Origin: Methanosarcina spelaei
Lineage (GTDB): Archaea > Halobacteriota > Methanosarcinia > Methanosarcinales > Methanosarcinaceae
Direction of reading: 5' to 3'
Length of the DNA stretch: 57,644 bases
Assembly (NCBI RefSeq): GCF_002287235.1
Contig: NZ_LMVP01000538.1
Span: forward strand, 1-57,644
Part shown: piece by piece, positions 48,100 through 57,525 of the stretch
Layout: each line of letters starts with the position of its first letter
How positions within the stretch are numbered: position 1 is the first letter of the stretch
The notes under the pieces: generated by a model
Told to the model about the DNA's origin: nothing
Seen by the model: only the letters and a program-made list of their open reading frames with translations
Databases searched by the model: none
Translations under genes and position numbers: made by a program

Positions 48100-48291
48100 T
48101 TAATACTTTAGCAAAGTCTTTAAGGTTTGTATGCTTACTTCAAAGTTTTTGCAAGGGAACCAATTTGTTGACTTTTCAAAGTCCACTTGATTTTCAAGCT
48201 GGTCTTTAATATATTCAAGATTATTTTTAACGTACTCAATTTCGTTTTCTTTAAACATCTCAATCACTACTGACCTTTGATAGGCTTCCAT
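48100..48291 (-). CDS. Small hypothetical helical protein
   Basis: A 63-residue, highly charged, predicted helical protein (EYVKNNLEYIKDQLENQVDF). The start ATG lies within the block TTCCATTCTTCGCTT, which is duplicated at 52878, upstream of the pilin-like gene. The ribosome binding site is weak. It could be a real small gene or a chance frame. Confidence 0.35.
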   Translation of the reverse strand: MEAYQRSVVIEMFKENEIEYVKNNLEYIKDQLENQVDFEKSTNWFPCKNFEVSIQTLKTLLKY

Positions 48292-48396
48292 TCTTCGCTT
48301 ATTTTAAAGCTTCAAGAGAGGTCAAACATTACTGTAATAAAATATTAACAGCGTCGTGTGTTAATAACTTAATAAAATTTTTGAGGGTGGTAACAC

Positions 48397-48483
48397 GTGA
48401 AGAAAATTAGATTTATCAGACATGATGAAAAAGCCATGGAACTACCGATTAATATCGTGGTCATACATTGTAAAATTCTATAA
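48397..48483 (+). pseudogene. Truncated 5' copy of the pilin-like gene at 52989
   Basis: The region from about 48287 to 48466 repeats 52877-53055 with substitutions: shared blocks include TTCCATTCTTCGCTT, TTTTAAAGCTTCAAGA, TAAAATATTAA and a ribosome binding site GAGGGTGG. The frame from GTG at 48397 reads MKKIRFIRHDEKAMELPIN, then VV, and after GTGGTCAT diverges into IHCKIL and a stop. The rest of the pilin-like gene is absent. It is a partial duplication, expressible at most as a 28-residue peptide. Confidence 0.8.
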
Positions 48484-48643
48484 GAATTACAAATTGAAGC
48501 ATTCTTATTGGAAATTTGCTGTTATGTCGTCATATACATACCAATAGACTATAAATATTACTAATCTTTTGAGTTTTCTTGTATGCGTTGCATAGCTCAA
48601 GCGAGAGATCTGGTATTTCTCGATAAAAGAATAAATCTAGAAA

Positions 48644-51643
48644 TTAAATTAATTCACATGATTCTAATTCTTTGAGTTTTTTCTCTATCAAACAGGGAAT
48701 AAGTTCAAATGTAGGTGGTGGACGTATTTCTACTTCTATTTGACTACTTTTAAGATGCTGAACAGAAGGTGATCCAAGTGCAAAAATTATAATAAAAGCC
48801 AAAAAAGTTAGTGGTACGGTATTTTCTTGCCAATTAACTGAAGAAAAAAAGTTACCTAAAGAAACGATAACTGAGGATATTACTGATATAAATATTGGAA
48901 AACCAGATGTAAATTGAGAAGTAAATATCGGGTTGAAAACTGAGTTATATACATAAAAAATTAACTTGCTCGCTAAAGAGGGAAATAAAGTCCCAAAGAA
49001 AGAAAGAACAAGAGTTAAGAATGAAAGCCTCCTAAACCAAGGGTTTATAGGCGAATAAAGCCACCAATTCCATATCGAGGGTCTCATTTTATTATCCCAA
49101 ATACTACTAAGAATTTGGCAAGAAGATTTCTTTATATAAGAGTCAGAATTTAGGTTCTTGCATTTTTTAAGATAATCAACTGCTGTAAAGTAATCATTAA
49201 TTTTATAGTAAAAACAACCCAAAAAATAATAATTGTAAGATACAATTTTTGGACTTTCGAGGCTAATTGAGACAGAGTTCATTTTATGTAAGAATCTTAC
49301 TATTAATTTTTCACTTTTATCAACGTTCTTTTTGTCTAATAGCCTTAGCCTTAAAATTTTACTTTCACTAAAATAAATAAAAATTTTTGTTATAATTTTT
49401 ACTAAGAGTTTAATTAATCTTTTTAACCAACTCGGGATAATTCTTAAACAGCTTTTATTCTCATAAGAAGCATATATATTTACTTTTTCGAGATCTCTTA
49501 TAATTGCAAGTATTATATCTTGATACATTTTTTCATTCGACGTAAACTCTAATTCTGCATGTAGATATCTTGCATAAGAGTCCCATAAAAGATATATCGG
49601 GTTTCTTAAATCTGAAGAAGTAGCTCTTTTAAAGTATTCACTTGATTTAACATAATCTTGTTCTTCAATTTTGATCTTGCCCCTTAGACCTAGAGAGAAC
49701 GCATTTTCTTTATCAATTACAAGAGCTTTTTCTACATGTTTTGAAGCGTTTTTAAGATCTCCAAAGGTTAGATAATATTCTGCGAAGAGATTATTTGTAA
49801 AAGTAGAATAAGGATTGATGTTAAATGCTTTTTCGAGTGATTCTCTGAATTCGGCGTACTTCTTGGTTTCAAGATGAATTTGTGCTTTATTTAGCCATAC
49901 ATAATCAAGATTTGGTTTTATAGATATCGCTTTTATACTAGCTTCCAAAGCACGATCATATAGCTCTAAATCAAAAAAAATTTTGCTTCTGCCAACCCAA
50001 GCATGTCCGTTATCCGGCTCGAGATCTATCACTTTATCAAATGTTCTTAGAGCTTCTTCATATTTATTAAATTCGAATAAAATATATCCCTTTATAACCC
50101 ACGAAAGGGCATTATCTGGTTTAATTTCTATTGCCTTCTTAATTATTGCTAGAGCCTCTTCATATTTTTTGATTTCACCTAGAACTTCTCCTTTTTTAGC
50201 CAATGCAAGAGTATTATCCGGCTCGAGCTCGATTGCTTTATCAAGTGCTCTCAGAGACTCTTCGTATTTTTTAAGTTCACCTAGTACAGTTCCTCTATTA
50301 ATCCAAGCAAGAGCATCATCCGGCTCGAGATCTATCGCTCTATCAAATGCTCTCAGAGCCTCTTCGTACTTTTTAAGAACATTGGCAAGAAAAGTTCCTC
50401 TGCTAATCCATGCACGAGTATCATTCGGTTTAATTTCTACTACTGTATCAAATGCTTTTAGAGCCTCATCGTATCGTTTAAGTTCGTCTAGTAAACTTGC
50501 TTTTTTAAGCCATGCATCAATATTATCCCGATCGAGATTTATCGCTCTATCATATGATTTTAGAGCATCTTCGTACTTTTTAAGTTTACGTAGTACAACT
50601 CCTCTATTAGTCCATGCAAGCTTACTATCCTGTTTGAGATCTATAGCTTTATCAAATGTTCTTAGAGCCCCTTCATTCTCATTAAGAACATTAGCAAGAA
50701 AAGTTCCTTTACTAATCAACGCACAAGTGTAATCAGGTTTGATTTCTATAGCTTTATCAAATGCTTTCAGTGCTTCATCATATCTTTTAAGTTCGCCTAG
50801 TAGAGTTCCTTTTTGAAGCCATAAAAGTATATTATCCTGTTTGAGATCTATAGCTTTATCAAGTACTTTCAGCGCTTCATCATATTTTTTAAGTTCCTCT
50901 AGTAAACTTCCCTTTTTAATCCATACATTTATGTTATCCTGATCGAGATCTATTGCTTTATCATATGATTTTAGAGCATCTTCGTACTTTTTAAGTTTGC
51001 TTAGTACAATTCCTCTATTAGTCCATGCAAGTGCATTATTCGGTTTGAGATCTATAGCTTTACCAAACGCTTTTAGCGCTTCTTCGTATTTTTCAAGAAC
51101 ATTCGCTAAAAAATTTCCTTTATTAATCCATGCTCCAATATAGTCGGGCTTGATTTCTATTGCTTTATCAAATGCTTTCAGAGCCTCTTCATATTTTTTA
51201 AGTTTGCCTAGAACGTGCCCAATTTCTCCCCATGCAGTTAAATTCCCCGGTTTAATTTCAATTACTTCTTCATATACTACCAAAGATTCTTCGTATTTTT
51301 TAAGTATTTGTAGAATATCCCCTTTTTTAATTAACGCAAGAGTATTCTCAGATTCAAGTTTTATCGCTTGTTCATATGCTTCAAGAGCTTCTTCATACAT
51401 CTTAAATGCTCGGAGAACATCTCCTTTTTTAATCCACGCAAGCGTATTATTAGGCTCGAGTTTTACCGCTTGTTCATATGCTTTCAGAGCTTCTTCGTAC
51501 TTTTCAAGCCTTAACAGAACATGCCCTTTTTTAATCCATGCAAGCGCATTATTATCAGGTTCGAGTTCAATCACTTCACTGAATACTTTTAAAGAATTAC
51601 TTTTGATACTCGAATCCACATTTCCTAGTTCTATATCATTCAT
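48644..51643 (-). CDS. Giant TPR-repeat protein with C-terminal membrane segment
   Basis: A 999-residue protein. About nineteen tetratricopeptide repeats of 34 residues (pattern W..KG..L..LKKYEEALKAFDKAIELEPDN) occupy residues about 32-680. A helical linker follows, then a region with three hydrophobic helices (about 870-960: FLTLVLSFFGTLF, FPIFISVISSVIVSLG, VPLTFLAFIIIFAL) and a short polar tail. It probably acts as a membrane-tethered protein-binding scaffold in the cytoplasm. Units with the 35-residue variant FLANVL recur at repeats 5, 9 and 12, showing duplication of blocks of three to four repeats. It stands alone. Confidence 0.9.
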   Translation of the reverse strand: MNDIELGNVDSSIKSNSLKVFSEVIELEPDNNALAWIKKGHVLLRLEKYEEALKAYEQAVKLEPNNTLAWIKKGDVLRAFKMYEEALEAYEQAIKLESENTLALIKKGDILQILKKYEESLVVYEEVIEIKPGNLTAWGEIGHVLGKLKKYEEALKAFDKAIEIKPDYIGAWINKGNFLANVLEKYEEALKAFGKAIDLKPNNALAWTNRGIVLSKLKKYEDALKSYDKAIDLDQDNINVWIKKGSLLEELKKYDEALKVLDKAIDLKQDNILLWLQKGTLLGELKRYDEALKAFDKAIEIKPDYTCALISKGTFLANVLNENEGALRTFDKAIDLKQDSKLAWTNRGVVLRKLKKYEDALKSYDRAINLDRDNIDAWLKKASLLDELKRYDEALKAFDTVVEIKPNDTRAWISRGTFLANVLKKYEEALRAFDRAIDLEPDDALAWINRGTVLGELKKYEESLRALDKAIELEPDNTLALAKKGEVLGEIKKYEEALAIIKKAIEIKPDNALSWVIKGYILFEFNKYEEALRTFDKVIDLEPDNGHAWVGRSKIFFDLELYDRALEASIKAISIKPNLDYVWLNKAQIHLETKKYAEFRESLEKAFNINPYSTFTNNLFAEYYLTFGDLKNASKHVEKALVIDKENAFSLGLRGKIKIEEQDYVKSSEYFKRATSSDLRNPIYLLWDSYARYLHAELEFTSNEKMYQDIILAIIRDLEKVNIYASYENKSCLRIIPSWLKRLIKLLVKIITKIFIYFSESKILRLRLLDKKNVDKSEKLIVRFLHKMNSVSISLESPKIVSYNYYFLGCFYYKINDYFTAVDYLKKCKNLNSDSYIKKSSCQILSSIWDNKMRPSIWNWWLYSPINPWFRRLSFLTLVLSFFGTLFPSLASKLIFYVYNSVFNPIFTSQFTSGFPIFISVISSVIVSLGNFFSSVNWQENTVPLTFLAFIIIFALGSPSVQHLKSSQIEVEIRPPPTFELIPCLIEKKLKELESCELI

Positions 51644-51923
51644 TCATTTATTTTAGTTGGGATTAAGCAATATCAAACTATCGAAATTAATCAATAAAAG
51701 ATTATCTGATGATAAAAAGAAATGAACTCCAGAAAAAAATATAACGTCGGTAACGAAAAAATGGTACTTACAAAACTCCTACCAATTATTCTATATATGC
51801 CAAGAGTGAGCTTTACAAAGGTAGTAAAACAAAGATAAGTCAAATTTGTAAAAATTTACTGCGCGCTCGCCGTTATACGCACTCACCCTGTTCGCGTCGA
51901 AAACTGAAGAAATATTAAAAATA
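51644..51923. other. Interval with no recognised feature
   Basis: 280 bp of AT-rich sequence between the TPR gene and the toxin gene; only a short GC-rich patch (about 51860-51900) stands out. No gene is supported. Confidence 0.35.
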
Positions 51924-52184
51924 TTAGTAAATATTATCGTGATGGTCGTAGTCTTCTAACGTCACTGTCATTGATTCCTCGTCAACAGAAAAAACTAGGA
52001 CAAAATGTTTATCGATATGAACTCTTTTTAAATGGTTCATTGGAGATCTCAAATTTTTATATCTGTGAGGGTCCTGGACAATTTCGTCAGCTTTATTTAA
52101 GATAATTTCAAGTTGTTTTTTATTCTTTTTTGCTAATTTTTCAAACTTGTTATCAAGCTCCGCTCTGATCCTTAATGTATACAT
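51924..52184 (-). CDS. RelE/ParE-type toxin
   Basis: An 86-residue basic protein of the RelE fold: MYTLRIRAELDNKFEKLAKK opens the domain, and the C-terminal RVHIDKHFVLVFSVDEES and DYDHHDNIY are typical of mRNA-interferase-type toxins. It starts five bases behind the antitoxin stop; a TTG overlapping that stop (52193) is the alternative start. The pair is a type II toxin-antitoxin module. Whether it cleaves ribosomal mRNA or acts otherwise is not determinable. Confidence 0.85.
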   Translation of the reverse strand: MYTLRIRAELDNKFEKLAKKNKKQLEIILNKADEIVQDPHRYKNLRSPMNHLKRVHIDKHFVLVFSVDEESMTVTLEDYDHHDNIY

Positions 52185-52189
52185 AGGAA

Positions 52190-52438
52190 TCAAAGACCAT
52201 AACGTTTTCTTAAGTTCTCAACTGTCCCAACTTCTAATACTTCCTGTTTCTGTATTCTTCTCAATTTTTCAATGTACTCAGGTTTTAACTCTGGCTCCAG
52301 AATCATTTCTTCATACTCTTGAGCCATTTTATTAATAGCAGCACTTTTGTCCTTTAAACCATACTTTGCTTTTATAATATTCAGAATCCGGTTGGTGTTA
52401 TCATCAATGTTTATGATTGCTTGAACCATATATACCAT
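52190..52438 (-). CDS. Antitoxin of the RelE-type module
   Basis: An 82-residue protein preceding the toxin, with an N-terminal ribbon-helix-helix-like segment (VQAIINIDDNTNRILNIIKA, then KYGLKDKSAAINKMAQEYEE) and an acidic C-terminal tail that would wrap the toxin. Similar small proteins are annotated DUF2683. ATG at 52438 or 52429 may be the start. Autoregulation by binding the promoter just upstream is expected from the family. Confidence 0.8.
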   Translation of the reverse strand: MVYMVQAIINIDDNTNRILNIIKAKYGLKDKSAAINKMAQEYEEMILEPELKPEYIEKLRRIQKQEVLEVGTVENLRKRYGL

Positions 52439-52616
52439 ATTAACAAAAGATTAATGCCATATTAATACGTATTGTTCCGCAAAATTTTAAGAAATTTATG
52501 AAGGCCTTCGAGTGACCCGTTTAACATTCCAGTGAGAACTACTGGAATTGTCAATATCTCTTAAAGGTTACTTATTGTGTTCTCCTGTAAATGCTTATAA
52601 TCACATTATAATTTTT

Positions 52617-52805
52617 CATTGGTCATCGGTTAAGAATTTTCTTGCCTGAAAGCTATCAATTTTGCATTAGAAGACTGGCCTTAAATTTTGACCTATTTAT
52701 ACGAAATGATATCCTATTCCAGCTTACAATTTATTATAATGTTTGAAAATGTTGAGTTAATCGATACAATTTTTTCCCGCTTCCTCACTTAACCAAAGAC
52801 GCATT
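52617..52805 (+). mobile_element. MITE-like element, type B, copy 3 (about 189 bp)
   Basis: The left end CATTGGTCATCGGTTAAG and the right end, read inward, AATGCGTCTTTGGTTAAGTG match the family. The interior aligns with the copy at 3871 (GAAAGCTATCAATTTTGCAT, TTAAATTTTGACCTATTTAT blocks). The terminal base is changed and no 10-bp duplication is visible, so it is an older insertion. Confidence 0.8.
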
Positions 52806-52988
52806 CTTTCTTTTTAAACTCGAATATACATCTTCGATTTTCTCCTAACTCAAGTTCTGATACTAATCTCTACTAAGCTTCCATTCTTCGCTTGTTTTAA
52901 AGCTTCAAGATAGGGCAAACACGACTGTAGTAAAATATTAATAACCTCATGTAATAATACTTACTAAAGTTCTTGAGAGTGGTAAAAC

Positions 52989-53474
52989 ATGAAGAAATTT
53001 AGATTTATCAGACATGATGAAAAAGCCATGGAACTACCGATTAATATAGTAGTCATGTTGGTTGTCGGGATGGTTGCGCTTGCAACGCTGATTTCGATCA
53101 TGCCGACTCCTACAAAGGATATGTCGGTATTTGTTGAAAGCACGGCTCTTAACGGAGGTAATTCTGTAAAAGGAAACTCAATAATAGTGAGTGCCAGTAC
53201 TGCAGAAAACCCTTTTGCCATAACCGCAGTTGTAAAGATAACTGACAGCGATGGAAACCCTGTAAGAAATGCAAACGTTATTTTGAGAGGGCTTGGTGGA
53301 GCAGCATCAAACACTACGGATGCTAACGGGGTCACTTTCCTGACAACACCGGAAAATGCAAGGGTAAGGCTTGACCCTAACCAGAATGAAGGAACAATGG
53401 ACCTGAAGATCGTTGCTGACGGCTTTTATGACTACGAGAAAAAAGATGCAGTTATGATCATCAAGACCAGGTAA
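52989..53474 (+). CDS. Pilin-like surface protein with Ig/carboxypeptidase-regulatory-like domain
   Basis: A 161-residue protein. A short basic N-terminus (MKKFRFIRHDEKAMELP) precedes a hydrophobic helix (INIVVMLVVGMVALATLISI, residues about 18-37), an arrangement like archaeal type IV pilin/class III signal sequences. A beta-rich domain follows (ITAVVKITDSDGNPVRNANV, NTTDANGVTFLTTP, LKIVADGFYDYEKKD) resembling carboxypeptidase-regulatory-like or Big-type domains. It is followed by a paralogue 42 bp downstream. A truncated copy of its 5' end exists at 48397. Confidence 0.8.
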   Translation: MKKFRFIRHDEKAMELPINIVVMLVVGMVALATLISIMPTPTKDMSVFVESTALNGGNSVKGNSIIVSASTAENPFAITAVVKITDSDGNPVRNANVILRGLGGAASNTTDANGVTFLTTPENARVRLDPNQNEGTMDLKIVADGFYDYEKKDAVMIIKTR

Positions 53475-53516
53475 TTGTGCATCTCCCAAAAGTAAAACTG
53501 AAAGGAGGAGCGGTAC

Positions 53517-53978
53517 ATGCTGCGTGAAAAATTCAAACACGATGAAGCAGGAACTTTGGGGCTTCCAATAAGGATCGTCGTGCTTACGGTTGTAGGTCTT
53601 ATAGGATTTTGCACGATTCTTACTGCCCTGAGCAATGCACCTGCTCCTCCAAAACCCATGTATGCTACAACAAATATGAGCGTACTTTCCTTGCCTTCCA
53701 CTGAAGGGGGCGGCAATAAGGAAACAAACCTGAGCTTGCCTGTAAAAGTGTTTGACAGCGAAAATCGTGGGATAGCAGATGCAAATGTGATTGCCTGGAG
53801 CCCGGATAGGAAAAGAGCTTATTCAGGCGTTACCGATCTCAAAGGAAATGTAATATTGAAAATTTCTAATCCCGAACTGCCTTCGGGAAAAGCTGAAGGA
53901 TATATCAAGATAAAAGTAATGAGAGAAGGATACAGAGATTTCACCAGCGATTATTTTCTGAAGGTAATTCAGAGTTGA
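53517..53978 (+). CDS. Pilin-like surface protein, paralogue of the preceding gene
   Basis: A 153-residue protein with the same plan: basic N-terminus (MLREKFKHDEAGTLGLPIR), hydrophobic helix (IVVLTVVGLIGFCTILTAL, about 20-38), proline-rich linker, then a beta-rich domain with LPVKVFDSENRGIADANVIA, SGVTDLKGNVILKI and YIKIKVMREGYRDF. A GGAGGAG ribosome binding site precedes ATG 53517. The two genes probably form one operon encoding a heteromeric filament or membrane-anchored pair. Confidence 0.8.
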   Translation: MLREKFKHDEAGTLGLPIRIVVLTVVGLIGFCTILTALSNAPAPPKPMYATTNMSVLSLPSTEGGGNKETNLSLPVKVFDSENRGIADANVIAWSPDRKRAYSGVTDLKGNVILKISNPELPSGKAEGYIKIKVMREGYRDFTSDYFLKVIQS

Positions 53979-54146
53979 ATTGTTCTGGATAGATTTATGC
54001 TGGAAGAGGCTGAGGCAAAAAACACCGGATCTTGTTTCACCGGATCTTGTTTCTGCGTCATTTCTCCGTACTTCCTGTTCTCTGGATTTTCTATTTTTCA
54101 TGTTGTTACTTTAATTTCTTACTCGATCTTACTCGATATGCAAACA
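53979..54146. other. Short convergent interval with a direct repeat
   Basis: The 15-base unit CACCGGATCTTGTTT occurs twice in tandem near 54022-54051. No gene is supported. Confidence 0.5.
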
Positions 54147-55922
54147 TTAGGTTCGTGTTTCCTCTACTATTGCAAGATCACTTATTATATTGCTAACTGA
54201 GTTGGGAGCCTCATACACATACTTTTGTCCTCTCATTGCCGACAGCACTGCAGCTATGCCACAGAGTACAGCTCCGATTATGAACGAAATCCTCAACGCT
54301 GGCATGAATGCCTGTTGCAATGTCTGCGGGAACCAGTAGTTGCTTGTCAGTGTTGTCACGATTTGTTGCGGTATTCCACTGACGACACTCGAGCTCATGG
54401 AGCTGAGGATTGAATTCATTGGGTTGTAGCCTAAGAAGGCAGAGAACAACGCATTTGTCGGTGACATGCCTGCTAGATAATTTGCGAGTTGCTGCAAAGC
54501 CGGGTCAATCTGTCCAGATCCAAGACTTGCAAACGAGCTTTGAACCGCGCCTGGAAAAGCTTGTTGAATTCCCACAATCACGATAGTAAAGAATACTGAC
54601 ATACTCAATGTACTTGCCGAGTTTCCCAGTGTTGATAACATACCCGATGCCACACCTCTGTTCTGAGGTGGCACAGAATTCATTATTGATGAGCTGTTAG
54701 GCGAAGCAAACATACCGTTGCCAATGCCCATGAAGAAGATCAATATTCCCAGCTCCCAGTAGTCGAAGTTATATGGCAGCAGAGCAAGCCCTAAGAAAAC
54801 AAGCGTAACTATAGTCATCCCGGCAGTTGCAATCCATCTAGGCCCGTATTTATCCGAGAGCATTCCGGAAATCGGTCCCATGACCATAAAGCCGATAGTC
54901 ATAGGTAACATATAGATGCCTGCCCATAACGGTGTGTCCTCAAAGTTGTAACCATGAAGCGGCAGCCAGATTCCTTGCAGCAGAAGGATGAGCATGAACA
55001 TAGCACCGCCTCGTGCAATAGCTGACGTGAAACTGGCAAGACATCCATATGCAAAAGCTCTGATTTTGAAGAACTCCAGCCTGAACATAGGGTTCTCCAC
55101 CTTGCTCTCTACGAATGGGAACGCGACCAGTAATGCGATTCCGATACCTAATGCTGCCATTACCCAGGGGTTGTTCCAGCCCATTGCATCGGTTATACCA
55201 TTATGCTCGTACGGCATCAGGGCATAAGTGACACCTATCAGAAGCGAGGTTAACCCACCAACAAAAAGTAAGTTTCCCACAATATCGAGGCTGGTCCTGG
55301 CTGCCCTAAACGAAATATCTTTCATTTTCCAGTAAGACCACACTGTTCCAAGAATAGCAAAGGGAATGTTAACCAAAAAAACATAGCGCCAGTTGTATGT
55401 CGCCAGTACGCCACCAAGCAGCAAGCCAATGAACTGGCCGGACATGAAAGCAACCATATTTATGCCCAGGGCTTTTCCTCTTTCGCTGACCGGAAACGAG
55501 TCCGTAATTATGGCTGAGCCGTTTGCTATAGTAAATGCACTACCTACAGCCTGTATTAGCCTGAAAATTATTAGCTCAAGTGCACCAGTGTTGCCTGTTC
55601 CAGGCGTCAGATAGAGCAAAATTGAACCGATGGCGAATATCAGGAAACCTATCCTGAACAGTTTTACCCGACCATACATGTCAGCCAGACGACCAATAGT
55701 GAGAAGCAGTGTAGCCGTTATCAGGCCAAAACCCATAAGGAGCCAGAGCAAGTACTGGAACGCACCTGGGTCCGTCGGGTCCATCTGGATTCCTTTGAAT
55801 ATTGCGGGCAGTGAGATCAGGATGATGCTGCCGTTGATAGAGCCCATTAATGATGCTAAGGTCACATTGAACAGTGCAACCCACTTATATGCAATGCCCT
55901 TTCCACTGTGATTTTCACTCAA
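54147..55922 (-). CDS. MFS drug exporter, DHA2 (14-helix) family
   Basis: A 591-residue major-facilitator protein of the EmrB/QacA type. The family motifs are visible: [20 protein letters not shown] (loop 2-3), the antiporter motif region [20 protein letters not shown] with GKALG, and the second-half LSDKYGPRW. About fourteen hydrophobic helices are present. The start is TTG at 55922, with GGAAGG upstream and four bases after the padR stop; a longer frame to 56024 would translate part of padR in another frame and a poly-Lys stretch. It is probably an exporter of toxic organic compounds under PadR control. Confidence 0.93.
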   Translation of the reverse strand: MSENHSGKGIAYKWVALFNVTLASLMGSINGSIILISLPAIFKGIQMDPTDPGAFQYLLWLLMGFGLITATLLLTIGRLADMYGRVKLFRIGFLIFAIGSILLYLTPGTGNTGALELIIFRLIQAVGSAFTIANGSAIITDSFPVSERGKALGINMVAFMSGQFIGLLLGGVLATYNWRYVFLVNIPFAILGTVWSYWKMKDISFRAARTSLDIVGNLLFVGGLTSLLIGVTYALMPYEHNGITDAMGWNNPWVMAALGIGIALLVAFPFVESKVENPMFRLEFFKIRAFAYGCLASFTSAIARGGAMFMLILLLQGIWLPLHGYNFEDTPLWAGIYMLPMTIGFMVMGPISGMLSDKYGPRWIATAGMTIVTLVFLGLALLPYNFDYWELGILIFFMGIGNGMFASPNSSSIMNSVPPQNRGVASGMLSTLGNSASTLSMSVFFTIVIVGIQQAFPGAVQSSFASLGSGQIDPALQQLANYLAGMSPTNALFSAFLGYNPMNSILSSMSSSVVSGIPQQIVTTLTSNYWFPQTLQQAFMPALRISFIIGAVLCGIAAVLSAMRGQKYVYEAPNSVSNIISDLAIVEETRT

Positions 55923-55926
55923 TTTA

Positions 55927-56409
55927 TTACCTTCCGTTTTTATCGTTTTCTTCTTCTTTTTCTTCTTTTTCTTCTTGATCCTGAAAATCACAGTCATGCG
56001 CCGTCTCAGACTTCTGTTTACCATTCAGGGTATCATCGTCTTTCATCTCAGCATCACTGTTATCGTCACCTTCAATCACATTGTTGACGATTCGGGACAT
56101 TTCGTTCAGGAGTTCAAGTTTTTCCTGTGTCATCCGGTCCAGTCCTGCTACTCCCTTGGGAGTGATCGTGTAGACTTTCCTGCGTTCTATTCCTTCGCTC
56201 CGGATGAAACCTTTTGACTCCAGTTTCTCCAGGATTGGGTAGATCGAGCCTGCACTCGGAGTCCATCGCCCGTTTGAGCGAAGTTCGACCTTCTTTATGA
56301 TGTCATAGCCATGAGTAGGCTTTTCTTTAATAATTTTCAGCACGACATACTTGAGAAAAGCTCGCCTGATTTCTGTACACATTTTATTATTGTCGGTACT
56401 TTCTTCCAT
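55927..56409 (-). CDS. PadR family transcriptional regulator
   Basis: A 160-residue regulator. The winged helix has the PadR signature [60 protein letters not shown]. It is followed by a helix and an acidic tail ([17 protein letters not shown]) unusual in length for the family. The ATG at 56409 follows GGAGTG by six bases. It is first in an operon with the MFS exporter and probably represses it until a substrate is bound, as PadR proteins usually do. Confidence 0.92.
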   Translation of the reverse strand: MEESTDNNKMCTEIRRAFLKYVVLKIIKEKPTHGYDIIKKVELRSNGRWTPSAGSIYPILEKLESKGFIRSEGIERRKVYTITPKGVAGLDRMTQEKLELLNEMSRIVNNVIEGDDNSDAEMKDDDTLNGKQKSETAHDCDFQDQEEKEEKEEENDKNGR

Positions 56410-56420
56410 GACTCGCACTC

Positions 56421-56450
56421 CGATATATTGGTAGACGATATATCGGTAGA
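56421..56450 (-). promoter_or_regulatory. Tandem 15-bp sites in front of padR, probable operator
   Basis: CGATATATTGGTAGA and CGATATATCGGTAGA lie head to tail on the plus strand, directly upstream of the padR ribosome binding site. The second carries the palindrome CGATATATCG. They lie between the expected promoter and the start codon, so binding by the regulator would block transcription of the operon. Confidence 0.6.
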
Positions 56451-56761
56451 TGACATAGTATTTATATCTTTTTGGTAACTGCCAAGTCGTCTAAAAAGAG
56501 TCGGATTATAATGGTTTTGAAGTGATAGACGTACAAGATAGCTGATAATGAAAAAAAGAAAAAAATGTGATCAATTGATATTAATTAAAGGCGATGAACT
56601 CGCTGAAATTTACCAGTTGAATCTCAGTAAAGGAAGTTATTGATTCGGTCTAACCTGGATTGAATAGTTATATTCAAATTAATGTTATGTCCTTTCAAAC
56701 CGCCTCTTATCCACTTAACCTTGATGAATATAACTATGACAAATTCAAGCACATGTATCAA
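56451..56761. other. 311-bp interval, nothing recognised
   Basis: AT-rich sequence upstream of padR and downstream of the convergent-side gene, with TATA-like ATTTATATC near 56459-56467 for padR on the minus strand. No gene is supported. Confidence 0.4.
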
Positions 56762-57463
56762 TCATGCATACATACAATCGTCGTTTGAACGCCTCGATGT
56801 GAACAACTTAGTTATTATTGGCAAATCGGTATTCTTCACAACAAACAATTCGCTTTTACCAAAACGTACACAGCCTTTGTGTATACTGTAGTTCACCCCT
56901 CCTGATTTTAATCTATTCCTTGCTTCATCAAAGTGTTTGTAAGGAACTTGCAAAACGGTGATGTCGGAAGAATTCACTTTTAACATACACTCACTATATG
57001 CTTTGTTAAGGTTGCAGTCTTTTTGTTTCGATCTTATTTCAGTTATTATAGCTTCAGCCTCGGCTTTATCCGGAAATACTTTGTCTGCAAACTTCCTGAA
57101 CTCATCAACAGTTACAAAGATCACAGGAAGCCAGCACTTAATTTGAGTGTTACTTTCAGAAATATCCCAGGCGAGTGGCAAATCTGGAATATTGCCTGAG
57201 AAGTGTTCGAAAAGAATACTCATGCAAGGCACAGGAATAAGTTCTCTCTTTTCAATTAATGCATTCAATGCCATGCATACTGGTTCTGAAAGTCCAAAAG
57301 CGTGTAAAACATTTCGTTGCTCAGGGTCGGATAAAGTATATTCTCCCTTCCCGAATGTTTTAGATAAATCAGTACTTGTTGCAAATCCTACACTTTCTAT
57401 ATAACAGAGAATCTGTTGTTGTAAAGGACATGACTTTATTATCTCAGCTAGGTCGTCATTCAT
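56762..57463 (-). CDS. Hypothetical protein with possible N-terminal winged helix
   Basis: I do not recognise this 233-residue protein. The first 75 residues (LQQQILCYIESVGFATSTDL, VLHAFGLSEPVCMALNALIE) could form a winged helix. The rest is mixed alpha/beta, with KCWLPVIFVTVDEFRKFADK and a C-terminal segment (HKGCVRFGKSELFVVKNTDL). There is no signal peptide or membrane helix. It is followed upstream by a minisatellite and has no operon partner in the window. Confidence 0.65.
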   Translation of the reverse strand: MNDDLAEIIKSCPLQQQILCYIESVGFATSTDLSKTFGKGEYTLSDPEQRNVLHAFGLSEPVCMALNALIEKRELIPVPCMSILFEHFSGNIPDLPLAWDISESNTQIKCWLPVIFVTVDEFRKFADKVFPDKAEAEAIITEIRSKQKDCNLNKAYSECMLKVNSSDITVLQVPYKHFDEARNRLKSGGVNYSIHKGCVRFGKSELFVVKNTDLPIITKLFTSRRSNDDCMYA

Positions 57464-57525
57464 CTTCTAAACTCCCCCAAATTTTCTAAACATTAATTAG
57501 AGTGAAAGCTGCATTATTAGATTAT

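Noticed and set aside
49983-51656. Long plus-strand open frames opposite the TPR gene
   Set aside because: They are antisense shadows created by the regular codon pattern of the TPR repeats; no ribosome binding sites or family motifs.
53997-54200. 67-codon plus-strand frame after the pilin-like genes
   Set aside because: It runs over a short tandem direct repeat and into the end of the convergent MFS gene; no ribosome binding site.
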